From Limisphaerales bacterium (GTDB lineage Bacteria > Verrucomicrobiota > Verrucomicrobiia > Limisphaerales > UBA11358): DNA of 11,085 nucleotides. Positions 7,559 through 11,085 of this stretch are shown here, piece by piece. Below the pieces are notes generated by a model, which had not been told where the DNA came from, searched no databases, and saw only the letters and a program-made list of their open reading frames with translations. A program made the translations under genes and the position numbers. The DNA is taken from NCBI GenBank assembly GCA_027451565.1, contig DAIDJC010000091.1:1-11085 (forward strand). Reading direction: 5' to 3'. Numbering within the stretch: the stretch's first letter is position 1; the number at the start of each line of letters is the position of its first letter.

Positions 7559-8758
7559 GTGAGTTTCGTTTCTGAATTGAATGCCCTGCCGCTTCAGGAC
7601 CTGCTTCGTCATTCCTTGGAGGCGGATCAGGCTGCGGTGCTTTCCGTCCTGTCCAAAAGACAGGTTCCGCTCCACGATTTTGCCACCCTTATCTCGCCGG
7701 CTGCCGCAGGTTTCCTCGAACCCATGTCACGAAAGGCGCGCGCCCTCACCCAGCAACGCTTTGGCAAGGTGATCCGGCTGTTCGCTCCCTTGTACGTTTC
7801 CAACGAATGCATCAATAATTGCAAGTATTGCGGTTTTTCCCGGGATAACCCCATCCTGCGCGTCACGCTGTCCATGGATGAAGTCCGGCAGGAGGCCAAT
7901 GCCTTGCGCTCCGAGGGTTTTCGAAACATCCTCATCGTTGCCGGCGAACATCCACGCTTTGTTTCGAACCATTACCTTGCCGATTGCATTCGCACCGTCC
8001 GTTCGGAGGTGCCCGGCGTGTCGCTGGAGGTGGGGCCCATGGAAAAAGAGGATTACGTTCCCTTGGTGGATGCGGGGGCGGATGGTTTGGTGGTGTATCA
8101 GGAAACCTACGACCGTCAGGTGTACGAGGCCATGCACACGGCGGGTCCAAAGAAAAATTTTGATTGGCGCCTGGAAACCCCCGAGCGGGCCTATGCGGCC
8201 GGATTCCGTCGCCTTGGCATTGCCGCCTTGTACGGGCTGGCCGACTGGCGGGCGGAGGCGCTGAGCGTGGCTGCCCACGCCAGCTACCTGCTCCGACACT
8301 GCTGGAAGGCTCAGGTTACCCTGTCGCTGCCACGGCTGCGCCCCTGCGCGGGCGAGTTTCAACCCCTCACCCACGTCTCTGACCGCGACCTGGCCCAATT
8401 GGTGTGCGCTTTTCGCCTGATGTTCCCGGACGTCGGCATCGTGCTCTCCACCCGCGAGACACCGCGTCTCCGCGATGGGCTCATGCCCCTGGGCATCACC
8501 CTGATGAGCGCGGGCAGCCACACGGAACCCGGTGGCTACACCGGCGCCGGGCGACAGAATATCCATCGCACCGTCCAGGGCCGCCAAGTGGCCCTCGAGC
8601 CGGATTCGCCGGAATGGCAGAGTGGTTCCCAATCCACTTCCGCCACCGTGCAATTCCAGATTTCTGATGGCAGGTCCGCAGGAGAAATCGCCTCCCGCAT
8701 CCGGCAGCAGGGCTACGATCCCGTCTGGAAGGACTGGGATACCGCGCTCACATCCTGA
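7559..8758 (+). CDS. thiH: 2-iminoacetate synthase (radical SAM, thiamine thiazole synthesis)
   Basis: A 399-residue radical SAM enzyme that cleaves L-tyrosine to dehydroglycine (2-iminoacetate) and p-cresol, supplying the glycine-like unit for the thiamine thiazole. The [4Fe-4S] cluster motif is CINNCKYCGF, with Cys84, Cys88 and Cys91 in CxxxCxxC order, preceded by FAPLYVSNE. Further ThiH features are GFRNILIVAGEHP, the block EVGPMEKEDYVPLVDAGADGLVVYQETYD, LPRLRPC, and the C-terminal RQQGYDPVWKDWDTAL, which separates ThiH from relatives such as CofG/CofH or tryptophan lyases. It is slightly longer than the usual 360-380. The start is a GTG at 7559; no other in-frame start fits as well, because homology begins within about the first 10 residues. 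A 155-bp gap separates it from slyX; I see no TPP riboswitch there and only weak promoter-like matches. thiS follows 25 bp after its stop. Confidence 0.92.
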   Translation: MSFVSELNALPLQDLLRHSLEADQAAVLSVLSKRQVPLHDFATLISPAAAGFLEPMSRKARALTQQRFGKVIRLFAPLYVSNECINNCKYCGFSRDNPILRVTLSMDEVRQEANALRSEGFRNILIVAGEHPRFVSNHYLADCIRTVRSEVPGVSLEVGPMEKEDYVPLVDAGADGLVVYQETYDRQVYEAMHTAGPKKNFDWRLETPERAYAAGFRRLGIAALYGLADWRAEALSVAAHASYLLRHCWKAQVTLSLPRLRPCAGEFQPLTHVSDRDLAQLVCAFRLMFPDVGIVLSTRETPRLRDGLMPLGITLMSAGSHTEPGGYTGAGRQNIHRTVQGRQVALEPDSPEWQSGSQSTSATVQFQISDGRSAGEIASRIRQQGYDPVWKDWDTALTS

Positions 8759-8783
8759 CCCCACCCTCCCCCACTCCCAGCCC

Positions 8784-8990
8784 ATGCCACCCCAGGTAGT
8801 TGCCAATGGCCAGCGGATCGAAACTTCGTTTCCGTGCAGCTTGGAAACCTTTTTGGTGGGTCAACATCTGTCCCCGCGCAGCGTGGTGGTGGAACTCAAC
8901 GGACAGGCCGTGGCTCCATCTGAGTTCCAGCAGAGACAACTCCAGCCCGGCGACCGCTTGGAGATCGTCAAAATCGTGGCTGGCGGCTGA
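8784..8990 (+). CDS. thiS: Sulfur carrier protein ThiS
   Basis: A 68-residue ubiquitin-like sulfur carrier. It shows the ThiS plan: an N-terminal beta strand with VVANGQRIE, SLETFLVGQHLSPRSVVVELNGQAVAPSEF, then LQPGDRLEIVKIVAGG ending in the obligatory Gly-Gly. The terminal glycine would be adenylated by a ThiF/MoeB-type enzyme (candidate at 2608-3753) and converted to a thiocarboxylate, the sulfur donor for thiazole formation by ThiG. The frame stays open upstream inside thiH, but only the Met at 8784 gives a ThiS-sized product. It lies 25 bp after thiH and 1 bp before the channel gene. No Shine-Dalgarno sequence precedes it; the upstream tract is C-rich. thiG, its usual neighbour, is not in the window. 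Confidence 0.9.
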   Translation: MPPQVVANGQRIETSFPCSLETFLVGQHLSPRSVVVELNGQAVAPSEFQQRQLQPGDRLEIVKIVAGG

Positions 8991-8991
8991 G

Positions 8992-10314
8992 ATGAAATTT
9001 CACGGGGATGAACGCACCACTGGCTCAATGCCGCCGCGCAAGATCATGAAGGATCGTTTTACAGGATTATACCGGGTTTTTTTGGGCATTCTGGCAGCCC
9101 TGGCCTGCTGGTTTACCTGGTCCGCTCTGGCATCGGATCCCGGGGTTGAAAACCTCCAACCCACCAATGGCGCCAATCTTTACACCAACCTCCCCCGCAT
9201 CCTCGTCCACTTGCACAACCAGCCGCTGACGTTCCAATTGGACCAGGTGCCGGCGCTGCGCAACCATGATTTCCTGGGACAGCCCCTTTGGAAATACGCC
9301 GCTTCATGCGTTTATGTCGCGATCGCCTTCTCCCTGGCCTGGCTCATTGACCAGTGCGTGAAATTCTGGCTTCGGCGCCGGGCCTCGCGCTCGGGCAATC
9401 CCGGCGATGTTTTGCTGCTCAATGTGCTGGGTGGCCCGCTCAAGGTCATCATTTTCGTTTTCTTCCTCAATGTCGGCCTCAATATTTTTGAATGGCCCGA
9501 GCAGGCGGATGTCTTTCTTTCACGCATTTTCATCATCGGCGCCGCGCTGGCTATCACGTTTCTCCTGGTCAAGTGCATGGACTTTTTGATCGTCCTTTGG
9601 CGCCAGCGCCTGACAACCGCCCACGACAAGGTTTTTGCTGATCAACTTCTGCCACTCGTCAGCAAAATTGGAAAAATTCTCGTCATCGTCGCCGCCGCGC
9701 TTCTCACTGCGGATAATCTCCATATTCGCATAGGCAGCGCCCTGGCCGGACTCTCCATTGGCGGCCTCGCCCTCGGCTTGGCGGCCCAGGACACCGTGGC
9801 CAACCTCTTTGGCGCCGTCGCCGTGTTCCTCGATAAACCTTTCAACATCGGCGACCGCATCCGCGTCCTCAACGTGGATGGCATCGTGGAATCCATTGGC
9901 CTGCGCAGCACCCGCGTGCGCAACCTCGATGGCCATCACGTCACCATCCCCAACAAAACCATGGGCAACGAGGTCATCACCAACATCACCCGGCGACCCG
10001 GCATCAAGACCGAAATGAATATCGGCCTGACCTACGATACCCCCGCCCCGCGCATCCGCCAGGCCATCGCCATACTCCATGATATTCTTGGCTCCCATCC
10101 CCGCACCTCCTCCCTCACCATCAGCTTCAACCGGTTTGCCGATTCCGCACTGAACATCCTCGTCGTCCATAATTGGAACGGAACCGATGCCCAGGAGCAC
10201 TTTGACGATCTCCAGGAACTCAACCTGCGCATCAAGGAAAGGTTTGATGCGGAAAAAATCGAGTTTGCCTTTCCATCCCAAACCATTTACCTCAAAAATC
10301 CGGTGCCCGGTTGA
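8992..10314 (+). CDS. MscS-family small-conductance mechanosensitive channel
   Basis: A 440-residue inner-membrane channel that opens under membrane tension and releases solutes on osmotic down-shock. Residues 19-48 look like a signal peptide or first membrane helix ending SALASD, followed by a roughly 50-residue periplasmic stretch. Hydrophobic segments lie near 101-120, 148-166, 176-202 and 227-241. The pore-lining TM3 and MscS signature is clear: GSALAGLSIGGLALGLAAQD (248-267), TVANLFGAVAVFLDKPFNIGD (268-288), then the beta domain (RVLNVDGIVESIGLRSTRVR, VTIPNK at 317-322) and the C-terminal alpha/beta domain to residue 440. This is longer than E. coli MscS (286), the extra length being N-terminal. 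Start choice: the ATG at 8992 is 1 nt after the thiS stop and suggests coupling. A later Met at 9046 would give a cleaner signal peptide (n-region KDRFTGLYR) and a 422-residue protein. Neither has a Shine-Dalgarno sequence. Confidence 0.85.
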   Translation: MKFHGDERTTGSMPPRKIMKDRFTGLYRVFLGILAALACWFTWSALASDPGVENLQPTNGANLYTNLPRILVHLHNQPLTFQLDQVPALRNHDFLGQPLWKYAASCVYVAIAFSLAWLIDQCVKFWLRRRASRSGNPGDVLLLNVLGGPLKVIIFVFFLNVGLNIFEWPEQADVFLSRIFIIGAALAITFLLVKCMDFLIVLWRQRLTTAHDKVFADQLLPLVSKIGKILVIVAAALLTADNLHIRIGSALAGLSIGGLALGLAAQDTVANLFGAVAVFLDKPFNIGDRIRVLNVDGIVESIGLRSTRVRNLDGHHVTIPNKTMGNEVITNITRRPGIKTEMNIGLTYDTPAPRIRQAIAILHDILGSHPRTSSLTISFNRFADSALNILVVHNWNGTDAQEHFDDLQELNLRIKERFDAEKIEFAFPSQTIYLKNPVPG

Positions 10315-10368
10315 CGTGCGGCTCATCACCACGCTGACACTCGCGCTCATCATCAATAATTAATATTC

Positions 10369-10785
10369 ATGGCTTCCTTCTGGCAGAACCTTCTCTGGCA
10401 TCACGGACATTTCCTGGGCATATCCTGGAGCGTGTGGAAACTCCTGGGCTGGGGCGGCAACCTCACCTTTTCATCCCGGTTCATTGTGCAATGGTATGCC
10501 ACGGAGAAAAGCCGGCAGGTGGTGGTTCCCGTGCTTTTTTGGTGGCTCAGCCTGCTTGGCTCGCTGCTCCTTTTGATTTACGCCTTTAGCAAGACCGATT
10601 CCGTGTTCATTTATGCTTATCTCTTTCCATGGCTCCCTTACGTGCGCAATCTCATCATTCATTATCGCCACCAAAAAGCCCACATGGACTGTCCCGGCTG
10701 TGGTGAAAAAATTCCGCCCCACGCCAACTTTTGCCCCCAATGCGGTGCCAGGGCAGAACTTGCACCGCAAAGCAGCCCTAAGTGA
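10369..10785 (+). CDS. LpxB N-terminal-like (LAB_N) membrane protein with C-terminal zinc ribbon
   Basis: A 138-residue protein. Residues 15-100 match the small membrane domain found at the N-terminus of some lipid-A-disaccharide synthases and as a stand-alone family: SSRFIVQWYATEKSRQVVVP (35-54), FWWLSLLGSLLLLIYAFSKTD (57-77), and WLPYVRNL (88-95). It has two or three membrane segments (about 14-30, 52-72, 77-93). Residues 108-125 then form a zinc ribbon, with CPGCG and FCPQCGA giving Cys108, Cys111, Cys122 and Cys125 on the side following the last helix. The catalytic glycosyltransferase part of LpxB is absent, so I do not assign that reaction. The role is unknown; stand-alone LAB_N proteins are often found with lipid or glycan modification genes. 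It starts 54 bp after the MscS gene; the tract before the ATG is AT-rich (AATTAATAT) with no Shine-Dalgarno sequence. It could be the last gene of the thiH-thiS-channel unit. Confidence 0.75.
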   Translation: MASFWQNLLWHHGHFLGISWSVWKLLGWGGNLTFSSRFIVQWYATEKSRQVVVPVLFWWLSLLGSLLLLIYAFSKTDSVFIYAYLFPWLPYVRNLIIHYRHQKAHMDCPGCGEKIPPHANFCPQCGARAELAPQSSPK

Positions 10786-10798
10786 GATTGCTCGTTGA

Positions 10799-10838
10799 TC
10801 GCACTGGATGTTTGCGATTTCCCCTCTCCCTAACCCTC
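10799..10838. repeat. 40-nt direct repeat, copy 1
   Basis: This 40-nt sequence, starting TCGCACTGGATG and ending CCCTAACCCTC, recurs without mismatch at 11046-11085. The copies are 247 bp apart, start to start. It lies in the non-coding stretch after the LAB_N gene. Sequences diverge upstream (GA in copy 1, TT in copy 2); the downstream limit is unknown because copy 2 ends at the window edge. Confidence 0.85.
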
Positions 10839-10866
10839 TTCCCCGCGCTTCGCCAGGGGGCGAGGG
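10834..10866. repeat. Imperfect C/G-rich hairpin element
   Basis: CCCTCTTCCCC at the left and GGGGGCGAGGG at the right can pair with two mismatches around a GCGCTTCGC-containing centre. The left arm overlaps the end of direct-repeat copy 1. Such CCCTCTCCC/GGGAGAGGG palindromes are common dispersed intergenic repeats in bacteria (established generally; not verified for this genome). No T tract follows, so it is not a clear terminator. Confidence 0.5.
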
Positions 10867-10965
10867 AACCAGAATCACTCGATTGTTGCATGCCCTTGAA
10901 AAATGAGCACTCACCTTCGAGGCACGGAATGGTTTAAAACCCTATTGAACCTGCCGTTTTTTTCT

Positions 10966-10997
10966 CCCTCTCCATCAATCCCCATTGATGGGGAGGG
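10966..10997. repeat. Near-perfect 14-bp inverted repeat, hairpin element
   Basis: CCCTCTCCATCAAT (10966-10979) and ATTGATGGGGAGGG (10984-10997) pair over 14 positions with one T-G wobble, around the loop CCCC. A run of seven T lies just before the left arm, so on the minus strand the stem is followed by GAG and then seven A, not T; it is not a standard terminator in that direction. The tract continues into GGCCGGGGAGGGG. Its base composition resembles the other hairpin in this gap, which suggests a related dispersed repeat family. Confidence 0.6.
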
Positions 10998-11045
10998 CCG
11001 GGGAGGGGTGGCACTGAGCTTCCGGGAAATGAAATGGTTCACTTT

Positions 11046-11085
11046 TCGCACTGGATGTTTGCGATTTCCCCTCTCCCTAACCCTC
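11046..11085. repeat. 40-nt direct repeat, copy 2 (reaches window edge)
   Basis: This is identical over all 40 bases to 10799-10838 and stops only because the window ends, so the true repeat may be longer. If the hairpin that follows copy 1 also follows here, the repeat unit would include the palindrome. Together the copies bracket 207 bp that contain the 14-bp inverted repeat. Confidence 0.85.

Noticed and set aside
7727..8806. A 359-codon open frame on the minus strand opposite thiH
   Set aside because: It lies wholly antisense to a well-conserved radical SAM gene, its translation is rich in Gly, His, Arg and Gln without any recognisable domain, and GC-rich genes commonly leave such open antisense frames.
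10311..10316. TTGACG at the end of the MscS gene as a -35 box for the LAB_N gene
   Set aside because: No -10-like sequence lies 16-18 bp downstream; the nearest AT-rich box (10361-10366) is far too distant and only 2 nt from the ATG.
9520..10356. A 278-codon open frame on the minus strand opposite the MscS gene
   Set aside because: It is antisense to the clear MscS signature; the translation has low-complexity Gly/Val/Asp runs and no motif.
10471..10914. A 147-codon minus-strand open frame running from the terminal repeat into the LAB_N gene
   Set aside because: Its start reads through the C/G-rich hairpin (SPPGEARGRGLGRGE), a peptide type that comes from translating such repeats, and the rest is antisense to the LAB_N gene.

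Overview
The window reads as a chromosomal segment of a diderm (Gram-negative) bacterium with moderately high GC content. It carries housekeeping and cell-envelope genes and no phage, transposase, CRISPR, rRNA or tRNA signal that I can see. Three things fit a Verrucomicrobiota-like organism: a FecR-domain protein beside an O-antigen-ligase/TPR polymerase, scarce Shine-Dalgarno sequences, and short C/G-rich repeat elements. That assignment is inference from gene content, not from a marker gene.

Layout. Positions 1-248 (minus) hold the N-terminus of a secreted FecR-domain protein with a strong sigma70-type promoter at 279-308. Positions 390-2360 (minus) encode a polytopic O-antigen ligase/polymerase-like protein with C-terminal TPRs. 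Diverging from it, 2608-3753 (plus) encodes a MoeB/ThiF-type adenylyltransferase fused to a rhodanese domain. It converges on an M29 aminopeptidase (3904-5013, minus), with a likely terminator hairpin between them. From 5184 everything runs on the plus strand: proC, an AI-2E/PerM-family permease and slyX form an overlapping trio (5184-7403). After a 155-bp gap come thiH, thiS and an MscS-type channel, closely packed (7559-10314), then a small LpxB-N-terminal-like membrane protein carrying a zinc ribbon (10369-10785). The last 300 bases are non-coding and contain two copies of an exact 40-nt direct repeat and two C/G-rich hairpins.

How they work together. The MoeB-rhodanese protein has the parts needed to adenylate and sulfurate a sulfur carrier, and a carrier ending in Gly-Gly (ThiS) lies about 5 kb away next to ThiH, which makes dehydroglycine for the thiazole of thiamine. 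ThiG is not in the window and no TPP riboswitch is visible. The leftmost genes suggest surface polysaccharide assembly or export. The rest (proline synthesis, peptide turnover, osmotic relief) are general functions. I found no convincing undescribed multi-gene system. The most unusual items are the LpxB-N/zinc-ribbon fusion and the terminal repeat cluster.
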